Notes: generated by a model not told the origin, from the letters alone. A stretch of DNA of 64,000 nucleotides from Alentia gelatinosa (GCA_950022655.1 OX465579.1:77759193-77823192), one strand, 5' to 3'; positions 10,861-23,138 are shown, numbered from the stretch's first letter. A program made the numbers and translations.

Positions 10861-11246
10861 TTAATAGAAATGACTGGTCTAAGAAAGTAAGTGGCCGCAA
10901 TCATTCAGAACAGAGATTATACACCTAAGAGTGAAGGGAGGGCAGTATGTCTAGCCAAATTATTCCATATCAGTATGGAATGGAAGTGTCATGCAGCATC
11001 ATTTCTTGTTAAGGGAAATATATCCTCTCAAACAACGGATTCATACTCCTTATCATATAGTGAAAGGGAGACCTTAATACAGTATCTAGACTGGTTGGTC
11101 ATCCTGACTTCATTGCAATAATTAGTCCAATCAATGAGGATGTCCAAGGTCATGCAGAAGAACCATTTTGCTTTGCAGGAAATATTTGAGGTAGCTAATG
11201 AATAGAAGGGAAAGTGGAAAGTGTTTCAGGTTGAGCAAAAATAGTC

Positions 11247-11330
11247 TGTCAGAAGTGGGATTCGAACCCACGCCCACAGAAGTGGACTGCGACCTGAACG
11301 CAGCGCCTTAGACCGCTCGGCCATCCTGAC
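11247..11330 (-). tRNA. tRNA-Leu-CAG: tRNA-Leu (CAG), majority copy
   Basis: Majority sequence; T5 at 11237..11241. Confidence 0.95.
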
Positions 11331-11723
11331 TTAATGGAAATTAATGGTCTAAGAAAGTAAGTGACCGCAATCATTCAGAACAGAGATTATACACCTAAGA
11401 GTAAACGAAGAGCAGTATGTTTAGCCAAATTATTCCCTATCAGTATGGAATGGAAGGGTCATGCAGCATCATTTCTAGTTCAGGGAAATTATATACTCTC
11501 TAAAGAGGGATTCAAACTCCTTATCATAATATATAGTAAAAGGGAGACCTCAATACAGTTTCTAGACTGGTTGGTAAACCTGACTTCATTGCAATAATTA
11601 GTCCAATCAATGAGGATGTCCAAGGTCATGCAGAAGAACCATTTTTTCTTTGCAGGAAATATTTGAGATAAGTAATGAATTGAAGGGAAAGTGAAAAGTG
11701 TTTCAGGTTGAGCAAAAATAGTC

Positions 11724-11807
11724 TGTCAGAAGTGGGATTAAGACCCACGCCCACAGAAGTGGACTGCGACCTGAACGCAGCGCCTTAGACCGCTCGGCCA
11801 TCCTGAC
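11724..11807 (-). pseudogene. tRNA-Leu-CAG: tRNA-Leu (CAG), broken T loop class
   Basis: Same T-loop replacement as 7945..8028; exactly 3,779 bp from it. Confidence 0.8.
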
Positions 11808-12193
11808 TTAATGGAAATGACTGGTCTAAGAAAGTAAGTGACCGCAATCATTCAGAACAGAGATTCTACACCTAAGAGTGAAGGGAGGGCAGTATGTCTA
11901 GCCAAATTATTCCATATCAGTATAGAATGGAATTGTCATGCAGCATCATTTCTTGTTAAGGGAAATATATCCTCTCAAACAAAGGATTCATACTCCTTAT
12001 CATATAGTGAAAGGGAGACCTTAATACAGTATCTAGACTGATTGGTCATCCTGACTTCATTGCAATAATTAGTCCAATCAATGAGGATGTCCAAGGTCAT
12101 GCAGAAAAACCATTTTGCTTTGCAGGAAATATTTGAGATAACTAATGAATTGAAGGGAAAGTGAAAAGTGTTTCAAGTTGAGCAAAAATAGTC

Positions 12194-12277
12194 TGTCAGA
12201 AGTGGGATTCGAACCCACGCCCACAGAAGTGGACTGCGACCTGAACGCAGCGCCTTAGACCGCTCGGCCATCCTGAC
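12194..12277 (-). tRNA. tRNA-Leu-CAG: tRNA-Leu (CAG), majority copy
   Basis: Majority sequence; T5 at 12184..12188. Last copy before the 12.7-kb duplication; TGACATA flank as at 8498. Confidence 0.95.
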
Positions 12278-12663
12278 ATAATAGAAATGACTGGTCTAAG
12301 AAAGTAAGTGGCCGCAATCATTCAGAACAGAGATTATACACCTAAGAGTGAAGGGAGGGCAGTATGTCTAGCCAAATTATTCCATATCAGTATGGAATGG
12401 AAGTGTCATGCAGCATCATTTCTTGTTAAGGGAAATATATCCTCTCAAACAACGGATTCATACTCCTTATCATATAGTGAAAGGGAGACCTTAATACAGT
12501 ATCTAGACTGGTTGGTCATCCTGACTTCATTGCAATAATTAGTCCAATCAATGAGGATGTCCAAGGTCATGCAGAAGAACCATTTTGCTTTGCAGGAAAT
12601 ATTTGAGGTAGCTAATGAATAGAAGGGAAAGTGGAAAGTGTTTCAGGTTGAGCAAAAATAGTC

Positions 12664-12747
12664 TGTCAGAAGTGGGATTCGAACCCACGCCCACAGAAGT
12701 GGACTGCGACCTGAACGCAGCGCCTTAGACCGCTCGGCCATCCTGAC
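12664..12747 (-). tRNA. tRNA-Leu-CAG: tRNA-Leu (CAG), majority copy
   Basis: Majority sequence; T5 at 12654..12658. Duplication partner at 25412. Confidence 0.95.
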
Positions 12748-13139
12748 TTAATGGAAATTAATGGTCTAAGAAAGTAAGTGACCGCAATCATTCAGAACAG
12801 AGATTATACACCTAAGAGTGAACGAAGAGCAGTATGTTTAGCCAAATTATTCCCTATCAGTATGGAATGGAAGGGTCATGCAGCATCATTTCTAGTTCAG
12901 GGAAATTATATACTCTCTAAAGAAGGATTCAAACTCCTTATCATAATATATAGTAAAAGGGAGACCTCAATACAGTTTCTAGACTGGTTGGTAAACCTGA
13001 CTTCATTGCAATAATTAGTCCAATCAATGAGGATGTCCAAGGTCATGCAGAAGAACCATTTTGCTTTGCAGGAAATATTTGAGATAAGTAATGAATTGAA
13101 GGGAAAGTGAAAAGTGTTTCAGGTTGAGCAAAAATAGTC

Positions 13140-13223
13140 TGTCAGAAGTGGGATTCGAACCCACGCCCACAGAAGTGGACTGCGACCTGAACGCAGCGCC
13201 TTAGACCGCTCGGCCATCCTGAC
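13140..13223 (-). tRNA. tRNA-Leu-CAG: tRNA-Leu (CAG), majority copy
   Basis: Majority sequence; T5 at 13130..13134. Partner at 25888. Its 3,779-bp equivalent (9361) carries the variable-arm change. Confidence 0.95.
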
Positions 13224-13615
13224 TTAATAGAAATGACTGGTCTAAGAAAGTAAGTGACCGAAATCATTCAGAACAGAGATTCTACACCTAAGAGTGAAGG
13301 GAGGGCAGTATGTCTAGCCAAATTATTCCATATCAGTATGTACTGGAAGTGTCATGCAGCATCATTTCTTGTCAAGGGAAATTATATCCTCTCAAACAAA
13401 GGATTCAAACTCCTTATCATAATATATAGTAAAAGGGAGACCTCAATACAGTATCTAGACTGGTTGGTCATCCTGACTTCATTGCAATAATTAGTCCAAT
13501 CAATGAGGATGTCCAAGGTCATGCAGAAAAACCATTTTGCTTTGCAGGAAATAATTGAGATAACTAATGAATTGAAGGGAAAGTGAAAAGTGTTTCAGGT
13601 TGAGCAAAAACGGTC

Positions 13616-13699
13616 TGTCAGAAGTGGGATTCGAACCCACGCCCACAGAAGTGGACTGCGACCTGAACGCAGCGCCTTAGACCGCTCGGCCATCCTGAC
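13616..13699 (-). tRNA. tRNA-Leu-CAG: tRNA-Leu (CAG), majority copy
   Basis: Majority sequence; T5 at 13606..13610. Partner at 26364. Confidence 0.95.
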
Positions 13700-14085
13700 T
13701 TAATGGAAATGACTGGTCTAAGAAAGTAAGTGACTGCAATCATTCAGAACAGAGATTCTACACCTAAGAGTGAAGGGAGGGCAGTATGTCTAGCCAAATT
13801 ATTCCATATCAGTATGGAATGGAAGTGTCATGCAGCATCATTTCTTGTTAAGGGAAATATATCCTCTCAAACAACGGATTCATACTCTCTATCATATAGT
13901 GAAAGGGAGACCTTAATACAGTATCTAGACTGGTTGGTCATCCTGACTTCATTGCAATAATTAGTCCAATCAATGAGGATGTCCAAGGTCATGCAGAAGA
14001 ACCATTTTGCTTTGCAGGAAATATTTGAGGTAGCTAATGAATAGAAGGGAAAGTGGAAAGTGTTTCAGGTTGAGCAAAAATAGTC

Positions 14086-14169
14086 TGTCAGAAGTGGGAT
14101 TCGAACCCACGCCCACAGAAGTGGACTGCGACCTGAACGCAGCGCCTTAGACCGCTCGGCCATCCTGAC
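14086..14169 (-). tRNA. tRNA-Leu-CAG: tRNA-Leu (CAG), majority copy
   Basis: Majority sequence; T5 at 14076..14080. Partner at 26834. Confidence 0.95.
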
Positions 14170-14561
14170 TTAATGGAAATGACAGGTCTAAGAAAGTAAG
14201 TGACTGCAATCATTCAGAACAGAGATTCTACACATAAGAGTGAAGGGAGGGCAGTATGTCTAGCCAAATTATTCCATATCAGTATGTACTGGAAGTGTCA
14301 TGCAGCATCATTTCTTGTCAAGGGAAATTATATCCTCTCAAACAAAGGATTCAAACTCCTTATCATAATATATAGTAAAAGGGAGACCTCAATACAGTAT
14401 CTAGACTGGTTGGTCATCCTGACTTCATTGCAATAATTAGTCCAATCAATGAGGATGTCCAAGGTCATGCAGAAAAACCATTTTGCTTTGCAGGAAATAA
14501 TTGAGATAACTAATGAATTGAAGGGAAAGTGGAAAGTGTTTCAGGTTGAGCAAAAATAGTC

Positions 14562-14645
14562 TGTCAGAAGTGGGATTCGAACCCACGCCCACAGAAGTGG
14601 ACTGCGACCTGAACGCAGCGCCTTAGACCGCTCGGCCATCCTGAC
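14562..14645 (-). tRNA. tRNA-Leu-CAG: tRNA-Leu (CAG), majority copy
   Basis: Majority sequence; T5 at 14552..14556. Partner at 27310. Confidence 0.95.
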
Positions 14646-15031
14646 TTAATGGAAATGACTGGTCTAAGAAAGTAAGTGACTGCAATCATTCAGAACAGAG
14701 ATTCTACACCTAAGAGTGAAGGGAGGGCAGTATGTCTAGCCAAATTATTCCATATCAGTATGGAATGGAAGTGTCATGCAGCATCATTTCTTGTTAAGGG
14801 AAATATATCCTCTCAAACAACGGATTCATACTCTCTATCATATAGTGAAAGGGAGACCTTAATACAGTATCTAGACTGGTTGGTCATCCTGACTTCATTG
14901 CAATAATTAGTCCAATCAATGAGGATGTCCAAGGTCATGCAGAAGAACCATTTTGCTTTGCAGGAAATATTTGAGGTAGCTAATGAATAGAAGGGAAAGT
15001 GGAAAGTGTTTCAGGTTGAGCAAAAATAGTC

Positions 15032-15115
15032 TGTCAGAAGTGGGATTCGAACCCACGCCCACAGAAGTGGACTGCGACCTGAACGCAGCGCCTTAGACCG
15101 CTCGGCCATCCTGAC
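15032..15115 (-). tRNA. tRNA-Leu-CAG: tRNA-Leu (CAG), majority copy
   Basis: Majority sequence; T5 at 15022..15026. Partner at 27780. Confidence 0.95.
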
Positions 15116-15501
15116 TTAATGGAAATGACAGGTCTAAGAAAGTAAGTGACTGCAATCATTCAGAACAGAGATTCTACACATAAGAGTGAAGGGAGGGCAG
15201 TATGTCTAGCCAAATTATTCCATATCGGTATGGAATGGAAGTGTCATGCAGCATCATTTCTTGTTAAGGGAAATATATCCTCTCAAACAAAGGATTCAAA
15301 CTCCTTATCATATAGTGAAAGGGAGACCTTAATACAGTAACTAGACTGGTTGGTCATCCTGACTTCATTGCAATAATTAGTCCAATCAATGATTATGTCC
15401 AAGGTCATGCAGAAGAACCATTTTGCTTTGCAGGAAATATTTGAGATAAGTAATGAATTGAAGGGAAAGTGAAAAGTGTTTCAGGTTGAGCAAAAATAGT
15501 C

Positions 15502-15585
15502 TGTCAGAAGTGGGATTCGAACCCACGCCCACAGAAGTGGACTGCGACCTGAACGCAGCGCCTTAGACCGCTCGGCCATCCTGAC
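15502..15585 (-). tRNA. tRNA-Leu-CAG: tRNA-Leu (CAG), majority copy
   Basis: Majority sequence; T5 at 15492..15496. Partner at 28250. Confidence 0.95.
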
Positions 15586-15971
15586 TTAATAGAAATGACT
15601 GGTCTAAGAAAGTAAGTGGCCGCAATCATTCAGAACAGAGATTATACACCTAAGAGTGAAGGGAGGGCAGTATGTCTAGCCAAATTATTCCATATCAGTA
15701 TGGAATGGAAGTGTCATGCAGCATCATTTCTTGTTAAGGGAAATATATCCTCTCAAACAACGGATTCATACTCCTTATCATATAGTGAAAGGGAGACCTT
15801 AATACAGTATCTAGACTGGTTGGTCATCCTGACTTCATTGCAATAATTAGTCCAATCAATGAGGATGTCCAAGGTCATGCAGAAGAACCATTTTGCTTTG
15901 CAGGAAATATTTGAGGTAGCTAATGAATAGAAGGGAAAGTGGAAAGTGTTTCAGGTTGAGCAAAAATAGTC

Positions 15972-16055
15972 TGTCAGAAGTGGGATTCGAACCCACGCCC
16001 ACAGAAGTGGACTGCGACCTGAACGCAGCGCCTTAGACCGCTCGGCCATCCTGAC
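15972..16055 (-). tRNA. tRNA-Leu-CAG: tRNA-Leu (CAG), majority copy
   Basis: Majority sequence; T5 at 15962..15966. Partner at 28720. Confidence 0.95.
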
Positions 16056-16448
16056 TTAATGGAAATTAATGGTCTAAGAAAGTAAGTGACCGCAATCATT
16101 CAGAACAGAGATTATACACCTAAGAGTGAACGAAGAGCAGTATGTTTAGCCAAATTATTCCCTATCAGTATGGAATGGAAGGGTCATGCAGCATCATTTC
16201 TAGTTCAGGGAAATTATATACTCTCTAAAGAGGGATTCAAACTCCTTATCATAATATATAGTAAAAGGGAGACCTCAATACAGTTTCTAGACTGGTTGGT
16301 AAACCTGACTTCATTGCAATAATTAGTCCAATCAATGAGGATGTCCAAGGTCATGCAGAAGAACCATTTTTTCTTTGCAGGAAATATTTGAGATAAGTAA
16401 TGAATTGAAGGGAAAGTGAAAAGTGTTTCAGGTTGAGCAAAAATAGTC

Positions 16449-16532
16449 TGTCAGAAGTGGGATTAAGACCCACGCCCACAGAAGTGGACTGCGACCTGAA
16501 CGCAGCGCCTTAGACCGCTCGGCCATCCTGAC
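16449..16532 (-). pseudogene. tRNA-Leu-CAG: tRNA-Leu (CAG), broken T loop class
   Basis: Same T-loop replacement as 7945..8028. Partner at 29197. Confidence 0.8.
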
Positions 16533-16918
16533 TTAATGGAAATGACTGGTCTAAGAAAGTAAGTGACCGCAATCATTCAGAACAGAGATTCTACACCTAA
16601 GAGTGAAGGGAGGGCAGTATGTCTAGCCAAATTATTCCATATCAGTATGGAATGGAATTGTCATGCAGCATCATTTGTTGTTAAGGGAAATATATCCTCT
16701 CAAACAAAGGATTCATACTCCTTATCATATAGTGAAAGGGAGACCTTAATACAGTATCTAGACTGATTGGTCATCCTGACTTCATTGCAATAATTAGTCC
16801 AATCAATGAGGATGTCCAAGGTCATGCAGAAAAACCATTTTGCTTTGCAGGAAATATTTGAGATAACTAATAAATTGAAGGGAAAGTGAAAAGTGTTTCA
16901 AGTTGAGCAAAAATAGTC

Positions 16919-17002
16919 TGTCAGAAGTGGGATTCGAACCCACGCCCACAGAAGTGGACTGCGACCTGAACGCAGCGCCTTAGACCGCTCGGCCATCCTG
17001 AC
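16919..17002 (-). tRNA. tRNA-Leu-CAG: tRNA-Leu (CAG), majority copy
   Basis: Majority sequence; T5 at 16909..16913. Partner at 29667. Confidence 0.95.
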
Positions 17003-17388
17003 TTAATAGAAATGACTGGTCTAAGAAAGTAAGTGGCCGCAATCATTCAGAACAGAGATTATACACCTAAGAGTGAAGGGAGGGCAGTATGTCTAGCCAA
17101 ATTATTCCATATCAGTATGGAATGGAAGTGTCATGCAGCATCATTTCTTGTTAAGGGAAATATATCCTCTCAAACAACGGATTCATACTCCTTATCATAT
17201 AGTGAAAGGGAGACCTTAATACAGTATCTAGACTGGTTGGTCATCCTGACTTCATTGCAATAATTAGTCCAATCAATGAGGATGTCCAAGGTCATGCAGA
17301 AGAACCATTTTGCTTTGCAGGAAATATTTGAGGTAGCTAATGAATAGAAGGGAAAGTGGAAAGTGTTTCAGGTTGAGCAAAAATAGTC

Positions 17389-17472
17389 TGTCAGAAGTGG
17401 GATTCGAACCCACGCCCACAGAAGTGGACTGCGACCTGAACGCAGCGCCTTAGACCGCTCGGCCATCCTGAC
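17389..17472 (-). tRNA. tRNA-Leu-CAG: tRNA-Leu (CAG), majority copy
   Basis: Majority sequence; T5 at 17379..17383. Partner at 30137. Confidence 0.95.
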
Positions 17473-17864
17473 TTAATGGAAATTAATGGTCTAAGAAAGT
17501 AAGTGACCGCAATCATTCAGAACAGAGATTATACACCTAAGAGTGAACGAAGAGCAGTATGTTTAGCCAAATTATTCCCTATCAGTATGGAATGGAAGGG
17601 TCATGCAGCATCATTTCTAGTTCAGGGAAATTATATACTCTCTAAAGAAGGATTCAAACTCCTTATCATAATATATAGTAAAAGGGAGACCTCAATACAG
17701 TTTCTAGACTGGTTGGTAAACCTGACTTCATTGCAATAATTAGTCCAATCAATGAGGATGTCCAAGGTCATGCAGAAGGACCATTTTGCTTTGCAGGAAA
17801 TATTTGAGATAAGTAATGAATTGAAGGGAAAGTGAAAAGTGTTTCAGGTTGAGCAAAAATAGTC

Positions 17865-17948
17865 TGTAACAAGTGGGATTCGAACCCACGCCCACAGAAG
17901 TGGACTGCGACCTGAACGCAGCGCCTTAGACCGCTCGGCCATCCTGAC
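17865..17948 (-). tRNA. tRNA-Leu-CAG: tRNA-Leu (CAG), acceptor-stem variant
   Basis: The 3' acceptor strand reads TTGTTACA where the majority has TTCTGACA, leaving C-T and G-G mismatches. Promoter boxes and anticodon CAG are intact, so it is probably transcribed but poorly folded. Partner at 30613. Confidence 0.7.
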
Positions 17949-18340
17949 TTAATAGAAATGACTGGTCTAAGAAAGTAAGTGACCGAAATCATTCAGAACA
18001 GAGATTCTACACCTAAGAGTGAAGGGAGGGCAGTATGTCTAGCCAAATTATTCCATATCAGTATGTACTGGAAGTGTCATGCAGCATCATTTCTTGTCAA
18101 GGGAAATTATATCCTCTCAAACAAAGGATTCAAACTCCTTATCATAATATATAGTAAAAGGGAGACCTCAATACAGTATCTAGACTGGTTGGTCATCCTG
18201 ACTTCATTGCAATAATTAGTCCAATCAATGAGGATGTCCAAGGTCATGCAGAAAAACCATTTTGCTTTGCAGGAAATATTTGAGATAACTAATGAATTGA
18301 AGGGAAAGTGAAAAGTGTTTCAGGTTGAGCAAAAACGGTC

Positions 18341-18424
18341 TGTCAGAAGTGGGATTCGAACCCACGCCCACAGAAGTGGACTGCGACCTGAACGCAGCGC
18401 CTTAGACCGCTCGGCCATCCTGAC
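18341..18424 (-). tRNA. tRNA-Leu-CAG: tRNA-Leu (CAG), majority copy
   Basis: Majority sequence; T5 at 18331..18335. Partner at 31089. Confidence 0.95.
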
Positions 18425-18810
18425 TTAATGGAAATGACCGGTCTAAGAAAGTAAGTGACTGCAATCATTCAGAACAGAGATTCTACACCTAAGAGTGAAG
18501 GGAGGGCAGTATGTCTAGCCAAATTATTCCATATCAGTATGGAATGGAAGTGTCATGCAGCATCATTTCTTGTTAAGGGAAATATATCCTCTCAAACAAC
18601 GGATTCATACTCTCTATCATATAGTGAAAGGGAGACCTTAATACAGTATCTAGACTGGTTGGTCATCCTGACTTCATTGCAATAATTAGTCCAATCAATG
18701 AGGATGTCCAAGGTCATGCAGAAGAACCATTTTGCTTTGCAGGAAATATTTGAGGTAGCTAATGAATAGAAGGGAAAGTGGAAAGTGTTTCAGGTTGAGC
18801 AAAAATAGTC

Positions 18811-18894
18811 TGTAAGAAGAGGGATTCGAACCCACGCCCACAGAAGTGGACTGTGACCTGAACGCAGCGCCTTAGACCGCTCGGCCATCCTGAC
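18811..18894 (-). pseudogene. tRNA-Leu-CAG: tRNA-Leu (CAG), three-lesion class
   Basis: Same three stem mismatches as 862..945. Partner at 31559. Confidence 0.8.
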
Positions 18895-19280
18895 TTAATG
18901 GAAATGACCGGTCTAAGAAAGTAAGTGACTACAATCATTCAGAACAGAGATTCTACACATAAGAGTGAAGGGAGGGCAGTATGTCTAGCCAAATTATTCC
19001 ATATCGGTATGGAATGGAAGTGTCATGCAGCATCATTTCTTGTTAAGGGAAATATATCCTCTCAAACAAAGGATTCAAACTCCTTATCATATAGTGAAAG
19101 GGAGACCTTAATACAGTAACTAGACTGGTTGGTCATCCTGACTTCATTGCAATAATTAGTCCAATCAATGATTATGTCCAAGGTCATGCAGAAGAACCAT
19201 TTTGCTTTGCAGGAAATATTTGAGATAACTAATGAATTGAAGGGAAAGTGAAAAGTGTTTCAAGTTGAGCAAAAATAGTC

Positions 19281-19364
19281 TGTCAGAAGTGGGATTCGAA
19301 CCCACGCCCACAGAAGTGGACTGCGACCTGAACGCAGCGCCTTAGACCGCTCGGCCATCCTGAC
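19281..19364 (-). tRNA. tRNA-Leu-CAG: tRNA-Leu (CAG), majority copy
   Basis: Majority sequence; T5 at 19271..19275. Partner at 32029. Confidence 0.95.
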
Positions 19365-19750
19365 TTAATAGAAATGACTGGTCTAAGAAAGTAAGTGGCC
19401 GCAATCATTCAGAACAGAGATTATACACCTAAGAGTGAAGGGAGGGCAGTATGTCTAGCCAAATTATTCCATATCAGTATGGAATGGAAGTGTCATGCAG
19501 CATCATTTCTTGTTAAGGGAAATATATCCTCTCAAACAACGGATTCATACTCCTTATCATATAGTGAAAGGGAGACCTTAATACAGTATCTAGACTGGTT
19601 GGTCATCCTGACTTCATTGCAATAATTAGTCCAATCAATGAGGATGTCCAAGGTCATGCAGAAGAACCATTTTGCTTTGCAGGAAATATTTGAGGTAGCT
19701 AATGAATAGAAGGGAAAGTGGAAAGTGTTTCAGGTTGAGCAAAAATAGTC

Positions 19751-19834
19751 TGTCAGAAGTGGGATTCGAACCCACGCCCACAGAAGTGGACTGCGACCTG
19801 AACGCAGCGCCTTAGACCGCTCGGCCATCCTGAC
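19751..19834 (-). tRNA. tRNA-Leu-CAG: tRNA-Leu (CAG), majority copy
   Basis: Majority sequence; T5 at 19741..19745. Partner at 32499. Confidence 0.95.
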
Positions 19835-20227
19835 TTAATGGAAATTAATGGTCTAAGAAAGTAAGTGACCGCAATCATTCAGAACAGAGATTATACACCT
19901 AAGAGTAAACGAAGAGCAGTATGTTTAGCCAAATTATTCCCTATCAGTATGGAATGGAAGGGTCATGCAGCATCATTTCTAGTTCAGGGAAATTATATAC
20001 TCTCTAAAGAGGGATTCAAACTCCTTATCATAATATATAGTAAAAGCGAGACCTCAATACAGTTTCTAGACTGGTTGGTAAACCTGACTTCATTGCAATA
20101 ATTAGTCCAATCAATGAGGATGTCCAAGGTCATGCAGAAGAACCATTTTTTCTTTGCAGGAAATATTTGAGATAAGTAATGAATTGAAGGGAAAGTGAAA
20201 AGTGTTTCAGGTTGAGCAAAAATAGTC

Positions 20228-20311
20228 TGTCAGAAGTGGGATTAAGACCCACGCCCACAGAAGTGGACTGCGACCTGAACGCAGCGCCTTAGACCGCTCG
20301 GCCATCCTGAC
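20228..20311 (-). pseudogene. tRNA-Leu-CAG: tRNA-Leu (CAG), broken T loop class
   Basis: Same T-loop replacement as 7945..8028. Partner at 32976. Confidence 0.8.
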
Positions 20312-20697
20312 TTAATGGAAATGACTGGTCTAAGAAAGTAAGTGACCGCAATCATTCAGAACAGAGATTCTACACCTAAGAGTGAAGGGAGGGCAGTATG
20401 TCTAGCCAAATTATTCCATATCAGTATAGAATGGAATTGTCATGCAGCATCATTTGTTGTTAAGGGAAATATATCCTCTCAAACAAAGGATTCATACTCC
20501 TTATCATATAGTGAAAGGGAGACCTTAATACAGTATCTAGACTGATTGGTCATCCTGACTTCATTGCAATAATTAGTCCAATCAATGAGGATGTCCAAGG
20601 TCATGCAGAAAAACCATTTTGCTTTGCAGGAAATATTTGAGATAACTAATGAATTGAAGGGAAAGTGAAAAGTGTTTCAAGTTGAGCAAAAATAGTC

Positions 20698-20781
20698 TGT
20701 CAGAAGTGGGATTCGAACCCACGCCCACAGAAGTGGACTGCGACCTGAACGCAGCGCCTTAGACCGCTCGGCCATCCTGAC
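20698..20781 (-). tRNA. tRNA-Leu-CAG: tRNA-Leu (CAG), majority copy
   Basis: Majority sequence; T5 at 20688..20692. TGACATA flank. Partner at 33446. Confidence 0.95.
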
Positions 20782-21167
20782 ATAATAGAAATGACTGGTC
20801 TAAGAAAGTAAGTGGCCGCAATCATTCAGAACAGAGATTATACACCTAAGAGTGAAGGGAGGGCAGTATGTCTAGCCAAATTATTCCATATCAGTATGGA
20901 ATGGAAGTGTCATGCAGCATCATTTCTTGTTAAGGGAAATATATCCTCTCAAACAACGGATTCATACTCCTTATCATATAGTGAAAGGGAGACCTTAATA
21001 CAGTATCTAGACTGGTTGGTCATCCTGACTTCATTGCAATAATTAGTCCAATCAATGAGGATGTCCAAGGTCATGCAGAAGAACCATTTTGCTTTGCAGG
21101 AAATATTTGAGGTAGCTAATGAATAGAAGGGAAAGTGGAAAGTGTTTCAGGTTGAGCAAAAATAGTC

Positions 21168-21251
21168 TGTCAGAAGTGGGATTCGAACCCACGCCCACAG
21201 AAGTGGACTGCGACCTGAACGCAGCGCCTTAGACCGCTCGGCCATCCTGAC
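21168..21251 (-). tRNA. tRNA-Leu-CAG: tRNA-Leu (CAG), majority copy
   Basis: Majority sequence; T5 at 21158..21162. Partner at 33916. Confidence 0.95.
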
Positions 21252-21643
21252 TTAATGGAAATTAATGGTCTAAGAAAGTAAGTGACCGCAATCATTCAGA
21301 ACAGAGATTATACACCTAAGAGTGAACGAAGAGCCGTTTGTTTAGCCAAATTATTCCCTATCAGTATGGAATGGAAGGGTCATGCAGCATCATTTCTAGT
21401 TCAGGGAAATTATATACTCTCTAAAGAAGGATTCAAACTCCTTATCATAATATATAGTAAAAGGGAGACCTCAATACAGTTTCTAGACTGGTTGGTAAAC
21501 CTGACTTCATTGCAATAATTAGTCCAATCAATGAGGATGTCCAAGGTCATGCAGAAGAACCATTTTGCTTTGCAGGAAATATTTGAGATAAGTAATGAAT
21601 TGAAGGGAAAGTGAAAAGTGTTTCAGGTTGAGCAAAAATAGTC

Positions 21644-21727
21644 TGTCAGAAGTGGGATTCGAACCCACGCCCACAGAAGTGCACTGCGACCTGAACGCAG
21701 CGCCTTAGACCGCTCGGCCATCCTGAC
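21644..21727 (-). tRNA. tRNA-Leu-CAG: tRNA-Leu (CAG), variable-arm variant
   Basis: Same C-to-G variable-arm change as 9361..9444. Partner at 34392. Confidence 0.87.
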
Positions 21728-21757
21728 TTAATAGAAATGACTGGTCTAAGAAAGTAA

Positions 21758-22228
21758 GTGACCGAAATCATTCAGAACAGAGATTCTACACCTAAGAGTG
21801 AAGGGAGGGCAGTATGTCTAGCCAAATTATTCCATATCAGTATGTACTGGAAGTGTCATGCAGCATCATTTCTTGTCAAGGGAAATTATATCCTCTCAAA
21901 CAAAGGATTCATACTCTCTATCATATAGTGAAAGGGAGACCTTAATACAGTATCTAGACTGGTTGGTCATCCTGACTTCATTGCAATAATTAGTCCAATC
22001 AATGAGGATGTCCAAGGTCATGCAGAAGAACCATTTTGCTTTGCAGGAAATATTTGAGGTAGCTAATGAATAGAAGGGAAAGTGGAAAGTGTTTCAGGTT
22101 GAGCAAAAATAGTCTGTCAGAAGTGGGATTCGAACCCACGCCCACAGAAGTGGACTGCGACCTGAACGCAGCGCCTTAGACCGCTCGGCCATCCTGACTT
22201 AATGGAAATGACAGGTCTAAGAAAGTAA
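21758..22228. repeat. Hybrid repeat unit
   Basis: The first half follows the long unit type (AAATTATATCC, GTATGTACTGG) and the second half the short type (TTCATACTCTCTATCATATAGTG), giving a 471-bp unit. This is what an unequal crossover or conversion tract between unit types leaves behind. The same hybrid recurs at 34506..34976 through the 12.7-kb duplication. Confidence 0.7.
22115..22198 (-). tRNA. tRNA-Leu-CAG: tRNA-Leu (CAG), majority copy
   Basis: Majority sequence; T5 at 22105..22109. The unit to its left is a hybrid of long and short spacers. Partner at 34863. Confidence 0.95.
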
Positions 22229-22584
22229 GGGACTACAATCATTCAGAACAGAGATTCTACACATAAGAGTGAAGGGAGGGCAGTATGTCTAGCCAAATTA
22301 TTCCATATCGGTATGGAATGGAAGTGTCATGCAGCATCATTTCTTGTTAAGGGAAATATATCCTCTCAAACAAAGGATTCAAACTCCTTATCATATAGTG
22401 AAAGGGAGACCTTAATACAGTAACTAGACTGGTTGGTCATCCTGACTTCATTGCAATAATTAGTCCAATCAATGATTATGTCAAAGGTCATGCAGAAGAA
22501 CCATTTTGCTTTGCAGGAAATATTTGAGATAACTAATGAATTGAAGGGAAAGTGAAAAGTGTTTCAAGTTGAGCAAAAATAGTC

Positions 22585-22668
22585 TGTCAGAAGTGGGATT
22601 CGAACCCACGCCCACAGAAGTGGACTGCGACCTGAACGCAGCGCCTTAGACCGCTCGGCCATCCTGAC
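22585..22668 (-). tRNA. tRNA-Leu-CAG: tRNA-Leu (CAG), majority copy
   Basis: Majority sequence; T5 at 22575..22579. Partner at 35333. Confidence 0.95.
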
Positions 22669-23054
22669 TTAATAGAAATGACTGGTCTAAGAAAGTAAGT
22701 GGCCGCAATCATTCAGAACAGAGATTATACACCTAAGAGTGAAGGAAGGGCAGTATGTCTAGCCAAATTATTCCATATCAGTATGGAATGGAAGTGTCAT
22801 GCAGCATCATTTCTTGTTAAGGGAAATATATCCTCTCAAACAACGGATTCATACTCCTTATCATATAGTGAAAGGGAGACCTTAATACAGTATCTAGACT
22901 GGTTGGTCATCCTGACTTCATTGCAATAATTAGTCCAATCAATGAGGATGTCCAAGGTCATGCAGAAAAACCATTTTGCTTTGCAGGAAATATTTGAGGT
23001 AGCTAATGAATAGAAGGGAAAGTGGAAAGTGTTTCAGGTTGAGCAAAAATAGTC

Positions 23055-23138
23055 TGTCAGAAGTGGGATTCGAACCCACGCCCACAGAAGTGGACTGCGA
23101 CCTGAACGCAGCGCCTTAGACCGCTCGGCCATCCTGAC
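23055..23138 (-). tRNA. tRNA-Leu-CAG: tRNA-Leu (CAG), majority copy
   Basis: Majority sequence; T5 at 23045..23049. Partner at 35803. Confidence 0.95.

Larger units (their letters stand above)
7582..14169. repeat. 3,779-bp higher-order period (eight units)
   Basis: Units starting at 7582, 8059, 8529, 8999, 9475 and 9951 match those at 11361, 11838, 12308, 12778, 13254 and 13730, always 3,779 bp apart, including the broken T-loop tRNA (7945/11724) and the TGACATA variant. The match stops at the next pair (10421 against 14200). The same spacing recurs at 15616/19395 to 17503/21282. Confidence 0.75.
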
